From contig JAGNLW010000006.1 in NCBI GenBank assembly GCA_017999365.1, forward strand, positions 62,001 to 126,000: a DNA stretch of 64,000 bases, written 5' to 3'. Below the pieces are notes generated by a model. The model made no database searches, was not told the DNA's origin, and saw only the letters and a list, made by a program, of their open reading frames with translations. Made by a program: the position numbers and the translations under genes. How positions within the stretch are numbered: position 1 is the stretch's first letter; the number at the start of each line of letters is the position of its first letter. The DNA is from Candidatus Aminicenantota bacterium. GTDB taxonomy: Bacteria; Acidobacteriota; Aminicenantia; Aminicenantales; Saccharicenantaceae. Shown one piece after another: positions 9,443 to 17,030 of the stretch.

Positions 9443-10283
9443 CGTGCGCCGGGCCGGCATCGTCATCAAGCCCCACGCGCCCTCGGTCGAGGGCATCCTC
9501 AAGATGGTCGTCGAATCCCTCGAGGGCCGGGGCATCGCCTGCATCCTGGAGGAGGCCGCGGCCCTCAAGCTCGGCCGCTCCGACGGAACGGCCCGGGAGG
9601 CCGTCGCGGCGGCCTCGGACCTCGTCGTCGTCCTCGGCGGCGACGGGACGCTCCTCAGCGTCGCCCACCACGCCGCCCGGGCCGGCGTCCCCGTGATGGG
9701 CGTCAACCTGGGCCGTCTGGGCTTCCTCACGGAGATCCCGGTCAGCGAGGCCCTGTCGACGCTCGACCGCTTCCTGGCGGACGGCGGCCCCCTGGTCAGC
9801 CCCCGCTGGCTGGTCGAGGCCCGGACCGGGGACGAGACCGCCTACTGCCTGAACGACGTCGTCGTGACCAAGGGCGCCAAGTCGCGGATGATCGAACTGG
9901 CCATCTTCGTCGACGGGCGGGACGTGGCCGACCTCAAGGCCGACGGCCTGATCGTCTCGACCCCGACCGGCTCGACCGCCTATTCGCTCTCGGCCGGCGG
10001 GCCCATCCTCCATCCCAAGGTCCCGGCCATCCTGCTGACGCCCATTTGCCCGCACACGCTCTCGTTCCGGCCCATGGCCGTCCCGGCGACCTCGACGGTC
10101 GGCGTCCGCCTGCTGACGGGCGGGGAGGAGGTCCACATGACCCTCGACGGCCAGCGCGGCGGGGCCATGGCCGCGGGCGACCTGGTCGAGGTGCGCAAGG
10201 CCCCCTTCGAGCTCCAGCTCGTGGCCTCGCCGCGGCGGTCCTACTACGACCTGGTCAAGGAGAAGCTCGGCTGGGCCGAATAG
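9435..10283 (+). CDS. nadK: NAD kinase
   Basis: Phosphorylates NAD to NADP in the cytoplasm. 282 residues with the ATP-binding GGDGT loop at about 69-73 (VVLGGDGTLL), NLGRLGFLTE, the LNDVVV segment and the glycine-rich STPTGSTAYSLSAGGPI near residue 180. The start overlaps tlyA by eight bases, so it is probably translated from the same mRNA. It is the last gene of the first housekeeping run; the next gene has its own promoter. Confidence 0.95.
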   Translation: MTNVRRAGIVIKPHAPSVEGILKMVVESLEGRGIACILEEAAALKLGRSDGTAREAVAAASDLVVVLGGDGTLLSVAHHAARAGVPVMGVNLGRLGFLTEIPVSEALSTLDRFLADGGPLVSPRWLVEARTGDETAYCLNDVVVTKGAKSRMIELAIFVDGRDVADLKADGLIVSTPTGSTAYSLSAGGPILHPKVPAILLTPICPHTLSFRPMAVPATSTVGVRLLTGGEEVHMTLDGQRGGAMAAGDLVEVRKAPFELQLVASPRRSYYDLVKEKLGWAE

Positions 10284-10290
10284 AGCCGTG

Positions 10291-10319
10291 TTGACAAAGT
10301 GCCGATGGATCGATAAAAT
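10291..10319 (+). promoter_or_regulatory. Strong sigma-70-type promoter of trxA
   Basis: A full-consensus -35 box TTGACA (10291-10296), a 17-base spacer and -10 box TAAAAT (10314-10319) form the best promoter match seen in the window. The start of transcription should fall near 10326, leaving a leader of about 27 bases with GGAG eight bases before the trxA ATG. An eight-base palindrome TACTAGTA (10330-10337) lies just past the expected +1 and could be an operator. Confidence 0.8.
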
Positions 10320-10352
10320 ACTACTAAAATACTAGTAATTGGAGATCACGCC

Positions 10353-10679
10353 ATGTCCGACGCCATTCTCAACGGCACCGACGCCGCCTTCGACGCCGAC
10401 GTCCTCAAGTCCGACCTGCCCGTCCTGGTGGATTTCTGGGCCCCCTGGTGCGGGCCCTGCCAGATGATCGCCCCGCTCGTCGAGGAGATCGCCGAGGCCC
10501 ACAAGGGCAAGCTCAAGGTCGTCAAGATGAACGTCGACGACAACGGCCGGACGCCCCAGGCCTACGGGGTCATGGCCATCCCGACCCTCATCCTCTACAA
10601 GGGCGGCGAGGTCAAGGAGAAGGTCGTCGGCTTCCTGCCCAAGCCCAGGCTCGTCGAGCTCATCGCCAAGCACCTCTGA
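10353..10679 (+). CDS. trxA: Thioredoxin
   Basis: A 108-residue cytoplasmic dithiol protein. The active site WCGPC is at residues 32-36 and the cis-proline loop reads AIPTL, both canonical. It reduces disulfides in ribonucleotide reductase, peroxidases and other partners, and is itself reduced by the product of the next gene (trxB, seven bases downstream). A strong dedicated promoter precedes it, so trxAB is a separate transcription unit from the nadK operon. Confidence 0.96.
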   Translation: MSDAILNGTDAAFDADVLKSDLPVLVDFWAPWCGPCQMIAPLVEEIAEAHKGKLKVVKMNVDDNGRTPQAYGVMAIPTLILYKGGEVKEKVVGFLPKPRLVELIAKHL

Positions 10680-10686
10680 TCCGGCC

Positions 10687-11610
10687 ATGGGCGAGCCCCG
10701 GGATGTCCTCATCGTCGGGGCCGGACCGGCCGGCCTGGCCGCCGCCATCTACACGGGGCGGGCCCGGCTCGCCACGACGGTCCTCGAGATGGCCATGCCC
10801 GGCGGCCAGATCCTGCTGACCGACTGGGTCGAGAACTACCCCGGCTTCCCGACCGGCGTCACGCCGGCGGAGCTCATGGCCGGCTTCCGCCGCCAGGCCG
10901 AGACGTTCGGCGCCCGTGTCGAGGCCGACGAGGCCCTGTCGATCGCGCGGTCGGGGAGCGGGTTCACGGTCGCGGGCCACGCCGGCGCCTATGAGGCGCG
11001 GTCGGTCATCGTGGCCACCGGCTCGTCGCACCGCCGCCTGGGCGTCCCGGGCGAGGAGCGCCTGACGGGCGCGGGCGTCTCCTACTGCGCCGTCTGCGAC
11101 GGCGCCTTCTTCAGGGACCGGGCCATCGCCGTCGTCGGCGGCGGGGACCACGCCCTCAAGGAAGCCCTCTACCTGACCCGGTTCGCCCGCTCGGTGACCC
11201 TCGTCCACCGCCGCGACAAGTTCCGCGGCGAGAGGATCTACCAGGAGCGGCTGGCCGCCAACGCCAAGGTCCGCGTCCTCCTGGACACGGTCGTCTGCGC
11301 CGTCGAGGGGGACAGGGCGGTCGAGTCCGTGACCGTCCGCGACCTCAAGCGGGACGCCTCCTCGAGCCTGCCGGTCGAGGGCCTGTTCGTCTCCATCGGC
11401 ACGGCCCCCCGGACCGGCTTCGTGACGGGGTTCCTCGAGCTCGACGAATGGGGCCAGATCAAGGTCGACGCCCGCATGCAAGCTTCGGTCCCCGGCGTCT
11501 TCGCCGCCGGCGACGTCTCGGACGCCTGTCCCAAGCAGGTCGCCACGGCCGTGGGCACGGGCGTCCACGCCGCCCTATCCGCGCAGGATCACCTCGAGCG
11601 CCTCACCTGA
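10687..11610 (+). CDS. trxB: Thioredoxin reductase
   Basis: FAD-dependent NAD(P)H:thioredoxin oxidoreductase, 307 residues. The N-terminal FAD loop is [16 protein letters not shown], the redox pair is C134-AV-C137 (CAVCDG), and the C-terminal FAD motif is VFAAGDVSD. The pyridine-nucleotide loop reads GGGDHALKEA, where most relatives have GGGDSA/GGGNTA and EEA; the HRR..R motif typical of NADPH-preferring enzymes is kept. Its 3' end overlaps the convergent YihY gene by eight bases, with no terminator visible between them. Confidence 0.95.
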   Translation: MGEPRDVLIVGAGPAGLAAAIYTGRARLATTVLEMAMPGGQILLTDWVENYPGFPTGVTPAELMAGFRRQAETFGARVEADEALSIARSGSGFTVAGHAGAYEARSVIVATGSSHRRLGVPGEERLTGAGVSYCAVCDGAFFRDRAIAVVGGGDHALKEALYLTRFARSVTLVHRRDKFRGERIYQERLAANAKVRVLLDTVVCAVEGDRAVESVTVRDLKRDASSSLPVEGLFVSIGTAPRTGFVTGFLELDEWGQIKVDARMQASVPGVFAAGDVSDACPKQVATAVGTGVHAALSAQDHLERLT

Positions 11611-12484
11611 CGGCCGCCGCGGCCCCGGCCTCGTACTTCTCGTTCAGCACGGCGGCCAGCTCCGCCCCCCAGAGCATGATGACCAGCGAGGACGTGATCC
11701 ACAGCAGGAAGAACAGGACCGAGGTCAGCGTGCCCTGGAGGATCTTGCTGAGGACGATGCCGACGGCCGAGAAGTGGACGACGTAGAAGGCGAAGGCCCT
11801 TTTGAAGACCTCGAAGAGCAGGGCCGCCACGGCCGCCGGGACGAGGGCGGCCCGGGTGTGGACTTTGGTCTCGGGGATGTACTTGTAGAGCACGAAGAAC
11901 ATCAGCAGGCCCAGGGCGTAGGGGATGACGTACTTGAGGAAGACGTTGTTGACCAGGGCCACGATCTCGGGGTTGAGGGTGGTCCGGACGAGCTCGCTCG
12001 ACTCGAGCGTCCGGCCCAGGGCCGTCCAGATGGCCGTCATGGCCAGCGAGAAGAACATGAACACGCCGACGACGAGCATGAGCACGAGCTCGATGAGCCG
12101 GTTGTAGACGAAGGAGCGGTGGTAGTTCGTCCGGAAGATCTGGTTGACCGTGGCGATGAGGGTCGAGAAGAGGAAGGAGGCCGAGACGAGCGAGCCGACG
12201 ATGCCGAACAGGCCCAGGTCGCCGATGCCGCCCGAGAGGTCGGCCAGCCCCTTGAAGAAGCCCGGGTCGAGCCGGGCGAAGAACTCGTCGGTGAACAGGT
12301 TCAGGCTCCGCAGGGCCATCTCCGTGTCGCCCAGGAAACGGGCCGCGACGCTGAACAGGAGGGCGACCAGAGGGACGCTGCAGAGCAGGGCGAAATAGGA
12401 GATGACGATGGCCGAGGTCCAGCACTTGTCCCCGTTGAACCGGCGGAAGGACGCGGCGACGAGCGACAGCGGGGAAGGCGCCAT
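11603..12484 (-). CDS. YihY/BrkB-family inner-membrane protein
   Basis: A 293-residue integral membrane protein with about six hydrophobic segments and a basic start (MAPSPLSLVAASFRRF). The family pattern NRLIELVLMLVVGVFMFFS, the YKYIPETKV loop and the LLFEVFKRAFAFYV helix match the YihY/virulence factor BrkB group. The molecular function is not firmly known; it is often misnamed ribonuclease BN. The ATG at 12484 is preferred because a GGAG site precedes it and the family alignment starts there. It follows atpE on the same strand after 44 bases and may be cotranscribed. Confidence 0.8.
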   Translation of the reverse strand: MAPSPLSLVAASFRRFNGDKCWTSAIVISYFALLCSVPLVALLFSVAARFLGDTEMALRSLNLFTDEFFARLDPGFFKGLADLSGGIGDLGLFGIVGSLVSASFLFSTLIATVNQIFRTNYHRSFVYNRLIELVLMLVVGVFMFFSLAMTAIWTALGRTLESSELVRTTLNPEIVALVNNVFLKYVIPYALGLLMFFVLYKYIPETKVHTRAALVPAAVAALLFEVFKRAFAFYVVHFSAVGIVLSKILQGTLTSVLFFLLWITSSLVIMLWGAELAAVLNEKYEAGAAAAVR

Positions 12485-12528
12485 CGGCTCCGGGATCTCG
12501 GCGGGACCTCGGCCCCCGGGCCTCGGCC

Positions 12529-12885
12529 TCAGACGTACTTCCCCCACTGGACCATCAGGATGATGATGGTGATGAGCAGGGCGTAGATGACCAGGGTCTC
12601 GATGAGGACCAGGCCGAGGACGAGCAGGCCGCGGATGGCCGGCGCGCCGGCCGGGTTGCGCGAGATGCCTTCGCAGGCCGAGCAGATGGCCCGGGACTGG
12701 CAAAAGGCGCCGGCGATGACGGCCAGGCTGATGACGGCGCCGCCGACGATGAGGGACAGCTTGAACAGGTCGGCCCGGGGCTTGGCCAGCTCGCCGGCCA
12801 CGCCGCCTTCCTGGGCCAGGGCGGGCAGGGTCATGAGGGCGACGCCGAAGGCCATCAGGCACAGCGCTTTGAGTCTCTTGGACAT
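12529..12885 (-). CDS. atpE: ATP synthase Fo subunit c (signal-peptide-bearing, atypical helix 1)
   Basis: Rotor-ring proteolipid of F-type ATP synthase, 118 residues. An N-terminal signal-like segment (1-24, ending ALAQ) precedes two transmembrane helices joined by the polar loop SRNP (76-79). The ion-carrying carboxylate is E96, followed by T97 with Y101. Q63 aligns with the sodium-binding Gln32 of Ilyobacter tartaricus subunit c, so sodium coupling is possible. Helix 1 lacks the usual GxGxGxG ladder and instead has bulky residues and three cysteines (62, 68, 71). A strong AAAGGAG site lies at 12893-12899. Confidence 0.88.
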   Translation of the reverse strand: MSKRLKALCLMAFGVALMTLPALAQEGGVAGELAKPRADLFKLSLIVGGAVISLAVIAGAFCQSRAICSACEGISRNPAGAPAIRGLLVLGLVLIETLVIYALLITIIILMVQWGKYV

Positions 12886-12898
12886 GGGGGGAACTCCT

Positions 12899-13648
12899 TT
12901 ACTTTGAGTGCTCTTCTTCATGGGCGACGGCGCCCGCGATGTAGACGCAGGACAGCAGGACGAAGACGTAGGCCTGGATGGCCGAGGTGAAGATGGACAG
13001 GGCCATGAACGGCAGGGGCAGCAGGAAGGGGATGATCGAGGCCATGATCAGGATGAGCAGCTCCTCGGCGAAGATGTTGCAGAACAGCCGCATGGACAGG
13101 GAGATCGGCCGGGAGAAGTGGCTGATGAGCTCGATCGGCAGCATGAGCGGGGCCAGGGCCGGGATCTCGCCGATGAAGTGCTTGAAGTACTTGAGCCCCT
13201 GGGCCCGGACGCCCATGGCGTGGTAGTAGAAGAAGACGACCAGGGCGCAGCCGACGGTGACGTTGAGCTTGCTCGTCGGCGACATCATCCCGGGGATGAG
13301 CCCGATCATGTTGCTGGCGAAGACGAAGATGCCGACCGTGCCGACGACCGGGACGTACTTGCGGCCGGCCGGGCCGACGGCGTCGGTGACGACGCTCTCG
13401 AACATGCGGACGACGGTCTCGGCCACCGTCTGGCGACGGGTCGGGACGAGGGCCGGCTTGCGGGCGGCCAGCTTGAGCAGGACCGGGACCAGGACGGCCA
13501 CGAAGAAGACCATGACCAGGTAGTCGGGGACGGTGTGGAGAGGGTCGGCGACCCGGATGCCGAACAGGCCGAGGAGGCCGGCGAGGGGCGGGCCGAAGAC
13601 GCGGTTGAACGCGTCGACGATCCAGAGGCTGTGCTCTAAGCCTTCCAT
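12899..13648 (-). CDS. atpB: ATP synthase Fo subunit a
   Basis: Stator subunit that forms the ion channels next to the c-ring. 249 residues, multi-helix membrane protein. The essential arginine is R187 in SLSMRLFCNIFAEE (E. coli R210), and the ASNMIGLIPG segment is typical. The start at 13648 overlaps the end of the upstream atpI-like gene by 13 bases, and the stop lies next to the atpE ribosome site. No F1 genes (atpHAGDC) or atpF are in the window, so Fo and F1 are encoded at separate loci, as in several other phyla. Confidence 0.93.
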   Translation of the reverse strand: MEGLEHSLWIVDAFNRVFGPPLAGLLGLFGIRVADPLHTVPDYLVMVFFVAVLVPVLLKLAARKPALVPTRRQTVAETVVRMFESVVTDAVGPAGRKYVPVVGTVGIFVFASNMIGLIPGMMSPTSKLNVTVGCALVVFFYYHAMGVRAQGLKYFKHFIGEIPALAPLMLPIELISHFSRPISLSMRLFCNIFAEELLILIMASIIPFLLPLPFMALSIFTSAIQAYVFVLLSCVYIAGAVAHEEEHSK

Positions 13649-14037
13649 AGTCTCAGCTGAAGGAGCCCGCGGACCGCTTCGGCCAGGGCCACGGGGACGA
13701 TCGCGGAGAAGCCCGCCCCGAAGGCGAGAACCTTCTTCGGATAGAGGAGGATTATAAGCGCAAAGACGCCGCAAATCAACACCAGCCGGAGGGCGTAGAG
13801 GAGGACCCCGGAGCGCCGCGCGCCCCGGGCGCCCTTGGCCAGGAAGCGGGTCAGGGACTGCCTCAGCCAGACGAAGCCGAGGGCCGAGAGGAGCCCTCCG
13901 GCGAGGAGGAACAGGCCCGTGGCCGGGTCGAAGAGGACCGCCGCCGCCAGGGCCAGGACGGCCGCGAGGACGGCGATCTCGGCCGGGATCCGCCTCAACA
14001 GACGGTCCTCGTAAGCGCCCAGGGTCTCGGCGGCCAT
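13636..14037 (-). CDS. atpI: ATP synthase subunit I (AtpI-like) membrane protein
   Basis: A 133-residue protein with four hydrophobic segments, basic loops and no catalytic motif. Size, topology and position directly before atpB fit the AtpI family (ATP synthase I chain), which assists c-ring assembly. The start ATG at 14037 is only nine bases after a TATAAT box on this strand, so the mRNA may be almost leaderless. It overlaps atpB by 13 bases. The assignment rests mainly on context. Confidence 0.75.
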   Translation of the reverse strand: MAAETLGAYEDRLLRRIPAEIAVLAAVLALAAAVLFDPATGLFLLAGGLLSALGFVWLRQSLTRFLAKGARGARRSGVLLYALRLVLICGVFALIILLYPKKVLAFGAGFSAIVPVALAEAVRGLLQLRLWKA

Positions 14038-14046
14038 AGCCCCCCG

Positions 14047-14055
14047 ATTATAGCA
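14047..14055 (-). promoter_or_regulatory. Extended -10 promoter of the atpI-atpB-atpE operon
   Basis: On the minus strand the sequence TGCTATAAT (14055 down to 14047) is a perfect -10 box with the TGn extension. No good -35 box is visible. Transcription should begin near 14040, two or three bases before the atpI ATG. Confidence 0.6.
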
Positions 14056-14179
14056 CTTCCCGACGGAGGCCGCTAAGCTCCGTATAAGGGAGTGGGCGCC
14101 GGCGGCCGCCTTGACTTCGTCCCGGCCCTCCCCGAGAATAGGGCCGGGAGCGGCGCCGCGCCCGGGAGGGAAACAGCCC

Positions 14180-14533
14180 ATGTCCACCGCGTTCCTGGTC
14201 GAGTTGGCCGGGCTCTTTCTGGGCGTCACGGCCCGGACCGTCCTGCCCTGGCTGCGCAAGGTCCGGGAGGGCAAGGTCCGGCGCTTCGACCGCCGCTATC
14301 TCCGCACGGCCCTGGCCTCGCTGGCCCTGGGCCTCATCTTCACGCTGGTCCTCTTCCCGAGGTTCGAGGGCGCCGCCGAGGGGCGGACGTTCGAGGCCTT
14401 CTTCCGGCTCTTCGCCCTGGCCTTCGGCTTCGGGTTCGGTGGAAACGCCCTGGTCAACGAGGGAGGCGCCTGGGCGGCGCCGCCCGCGGCGGCCGGCGAA
14501 GCGGGGCCCGGGGGGGGAGGTCCGGTCCGATGA
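14180..14533 (+). CDS. Small membrane protein of unknown function next to atpZ
   Basis: A 117-residue protein, not recognised. Three hydrophobic segments are visible (near residues 8-24, 45-63 and 78-95), separated by a basic loop rich in Arg/Lys, and it ends in a Gly/Ala/Pro-rich tail. GGGAGGG precedes the ATG at a suitable distance. Its stop overlaps the atpZ start (ATGA), so the two are almost certainly coexpressed, divergently from the atpI-B-E operon. A role in ATP synthase assembly would be a guess from position only. Confidence 0.65.
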   Translation: MSTAFLVELAGLFLGVTARTVLPWLRKVREGKVRRFDRRYLRTALASLALGLIFTLVLFPRFEGAAEGRTFEAFFRLFALAFGFGFGGNALVNEGGAWAAPPAAAGEAGPGGGGPVR

Positions 14534-14775
14534 GCCGCAGGTCCTTCCGGTCCGAGATCGCCCGCATGGCCGAGCTCAGCTCGACGGCCCTCATCCTGCC
14601 CTCGTCGATCGCCGTGGGCCTGTTCTTCGGGTATTTCCTCGACCGCAAGTTGGCCACGGCGCCCTGGCTCCTGCTCGTCTTCACCCTGCTCGGCGTCGTT
14701 TCCGGCCTCCTCAGCCTGTTCCGGGCCGTCCGCAGGCAGATGAAGGACGACGAGGCCCCGCCCCCGGAAGAGTGA
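14530..14775 (+). CDS. atpZ: AtpZ/AtpI-family protein
   Basis: An 81-residue protein with two transmembrane helices: about 18-37 (TALILPSSIAVGLFFGYFLD) and about 44-63. The pattern of a basic N-terminus, a first helix ending in GYFLDRKL, and a second helix followed by a basic stretch and acidic tail is that of AtpZ (PF09527), found beside ATP synthase genes and implicated in assembly or Mg2+ supply. It faces away from the minus-strand atp genes. The last residues are acidic and proline-rich. Confidence 0.78.
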   Translation: MSRRSFRSEIARMAELSSTALILPSSIAVGLFFGYFLDRKLATAPWLLLVFTLLGVVSGLLSLFRAVRRQMKDDEAPPPEE

Positions 14776-14808
14776 TCGTCCGGGCCGCCGCGCCCGTCCC
14801 GTCCCGGT

Positions 14809-14837
14809 TTGCTTCCCCCCGTCCGCTGTGCTACAAA
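14809..14837 (+). promoter_or_regulatory. Promoter of lptD, ending nine bases from the start codon
   Basis: TTGCTT (14809-14814), a 17-base spacer and TACAAA (14832-14837), preceded by TGC, give an extended -10 promoter. Only eight bases separate the -10 box from the ATG at 14846, so the predicted transcript starts at or next to the start codon. The same TGCTACAAA string occurs before mgtC. Confidence 0.6.
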
Positions 14838-14845
14838 TCGGGGCG

Positions 14846-17014
14846 ATGGAGTCCCGTCCCTTCCGGCCTGCCATTCGGGCTTTCGCCCTGGCCCTCTGCC
14901 TGGCCGCTCTCGTCCCGACCCGGCTGTCGGCCCAGTCCGGCGGACCGGTCCAGGTCCGCATCCTGGCCAGGACCCAGGAGCGTGCGGCCGGCCGGATCTT
15001 CGCGGCCGGGGACGTCGAGGTCCGCTTCGGCGAGGTCCTGCTCCTGGCCGACCGGGTCGAGTACGACCCTGAGACCAAGGACTGCCGGGCCGAGGGCAAT
15101 GTCGTCATCCAGTCCGGCCGCGAGGTCATCCGCGGCGAGCGCGTCCTCTACAACCTCGACACCGGCCGCGGTTCGATCGAGGCGGCCTCCGGCCTCGTCG
15201 GTCCGAACCTCCTTTTCGAGGCCGCCCGCGTCGAGCGCCGGCAGGCGGACGTCTACGCCCTGACCCGGGGTTTCCTGACAATCTGCGCCCAGCCCAACCC
15301 GCGCTGGAGCTTCGGCCTGTCGCGGGCCGAGGTCCGGACGGGCGACCGGCTCGAGCTCTGGGACGCCGTCGTCCGGGTCAAGGGACTGCCCGTGCTCTAT
15401 CTGCCCTACCTCAGCTATCCCCTCCGGGAGCGGGCCACCGGTTTCCTCATGCCGAAGGTCGGCTTCGGCGGCTCGAAGGGGTTCTCGTTCTCCCAGAGCT
15501 TTTTCTGGGCCATGGCGCCGAACATGGACGCCACGGCCGGCATCGACCTCTACGCCGCCCGCGGCCTGGGCGCCGGGCTCGAGTACCGCTATCTCTTCTC
15601 CGGCGGGACCAAGGGCGCCCTCAACGTCTATCATTTCTTCCCCAAGCGGCAGGCCGACGGCCCGCGCCCCGGCGGCTCTTCCATCGTCCGGCTCGACCAC
15701 ACCCAGGCCCTGCCGTTCGGCTTCAGCCTGGTCGCCAACGTCGACCACCAGACCTCCTACGGCTTCCTGCGGGACTACGACAACGATTTCCGGCGGGCCC
15801 TGTCGTTCAACCGGACCTGGCAGGTCTACCTGTCGCGGTCCTGGAGCCGCTTCAACGTCAGCGCCCGGGCCTCCCGCTTCGAGACCTATTTCTCCGAGCT
15901 CGACGACGCCAACGTGGCGACGTCCCTGCCCCAGATCAACGTCAACGTCTTCAAGACCCGCCTCTTCGCCCCCGTCTACTTCTCGCTGGCGGCCTCGCTC
16001 GACCGCTGGCAGTACGGCTGGAAGTCCGACTACTCCGCCGGGACCGAGAGGCGCTCGACGCGGCTTTCGGCCAGCCCGACCCTGAGCGTGCCGTTCACAT
16101 CGGTCCCCTGGCTGACGGCCACGGCCTCGGTCACGGCCAACCTCAACAGGTACGCCCAGAGCCTCGACCCGGGGACCGGGGCCGTCGTCGACGCGCCCCT
16201 GTTCACGAGGAACCTCCTGGCCGCGGTCGAGATCGTCGGCCCCGTCCTCTACCGGACCTTTTCCGGGCGCGACGGCCGGGCCCGGCTCAAGAACGTCGTC
16301 GAGCCCTACGTCCGCTATTCCTACGACAGCCCGACCCGCGGCTCCGACCGGGTCGTGACCAACTTCGGCTTCTTCCGCTACCACCAGATGAGCTACGGCC
16401 TGACCAGCCGCTTCCTGTTCAGGGACGGCGAGCGGACCTTCGAGGTCTTTTCGCTCGGCCTCGGCCAGACCTATTACTTCTCGCCCGCCGACGGCCCTCT
16501 GTCGCGCTTTCCCGTCGACGGCGTCGCGCCGCGCTTCTCCGAGATCACCGGCACGCTCCGGTTCTATCCCCGGGCCCGGTTCAGCGTCGACGCCTCGGCG
16601 GCCTACAACCCCTACTACGACCGCCTCTCGAGCCTGCGGCTGGGGGCCACGGTCGGGTCCCGGGCCGGCGGCGACTTCCTGACGGTCAACTGGCTGACCG
16701 GCCGGAACTCCTGGATCACCGGCGTCGACCCCGCCCTCATCGCCGTCTACCAGCGCGACCAGGTCGGGGCCTTGGCCGGCGTGCGCCTGCCGCGCCTGGC
16801 CGTCGACCTCGAGGTCGAGGCCGACTACAACATCGAGACCCGGGAGCTCCTCTACGCGGGCGGGCGGCTGACCTACCACTACCAGTGCCTCGACTTCCTG
16901 GTCGACGTGCGCTCCTACTATTACCGCGACCCGCCCGACGTCCAGGTCCGCTTCTCGCTGGGCCTGGGGACGATCGGACGGACGCTCGACATGCTCGGCG
17001 TGGGCGGATTCTAA
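14846..17014 (+). CDS. lptD: LPS-assembly protein LptD
   Basis: Outer-membrane translocon that inserts lipopolysaccharide into the outer leaflet. 722 residues: signal peptide (about 1-30, ending RLSAQ), an N-terminal OstA-type periplasmic domain (about 40-115), then a long aromatic-rich beta barrel ending in a terminal Phe. The family motif around TICAQPNPRWSF carries C147, and C681 (YQC) lies near the C-terminus; these could form the inter-domain disulfide known to be required in E. coli LptD. An upstream GTG at 14828 lies in the promoter and is rejected as start. It implies that the organism makes LPS. Confidence 0.9.
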   Translation: MESRPFRPAIRAFALALCLAALVPTRLSAQSGGPVQVRILARTQERAAGRIFAAGDVEVRFGEVLLLADRVEYDPETKDCRAEGNVVIQSGREVIRGERVLYNLDTGRGSIEAASGLVGPNLLFEAARVERRQADVYALTRGFLTICAQPNPRWSFGLSRAEVRTGDRLELWDAVVRVKGLPVLYLPYLSYPLRERATGFLMPKVGFGGSKGFSFSQSFFWAMAPNMDATAGIDLYAARGLGAGLEYRYLFSGGTKGALNVYHFFPKRQADGPRPGGSSIVRLDHTQALPFGFSLVANVDHQTSYGFLRDYDNDFRRALSFNRTWQVYLSRSWSRFNVSARASRFETYFSELDDANVATSLPQINVNVFKTRLFAPVYFSLAASLDRWQYGWKSDYSAGTERRSTRLSASPTLSVPFTSVPWLTATASVTANLNRYAQSLDPGTGAVVDAPLFTRNLLAAVEIVGPVLYRTFSGRDGRARLKNVVEPYVRYSYDSPTRGSDRVVTNFGFFRYHQMSYGLTSRFLFRDGERTFEVFSLGLGQTYYFSPADGPLSRFPVDGVAPRFSEITGTLRFYPRARFSVDASAAYNPYYDRLSSLRLGATVGSRAGGDFLTVNWLTGRNSWITGVDPALIAVYQRDQVGALAGVRLPRLAVDLEVEADYNIETRELLYAGGRLTYHYQCLDFLVDVRSYYYRDPPDVQVRFSLGLGTIGRTLDMLGVGGF

Positions 17015-17030
17015 AACGGGGAGAACGACC

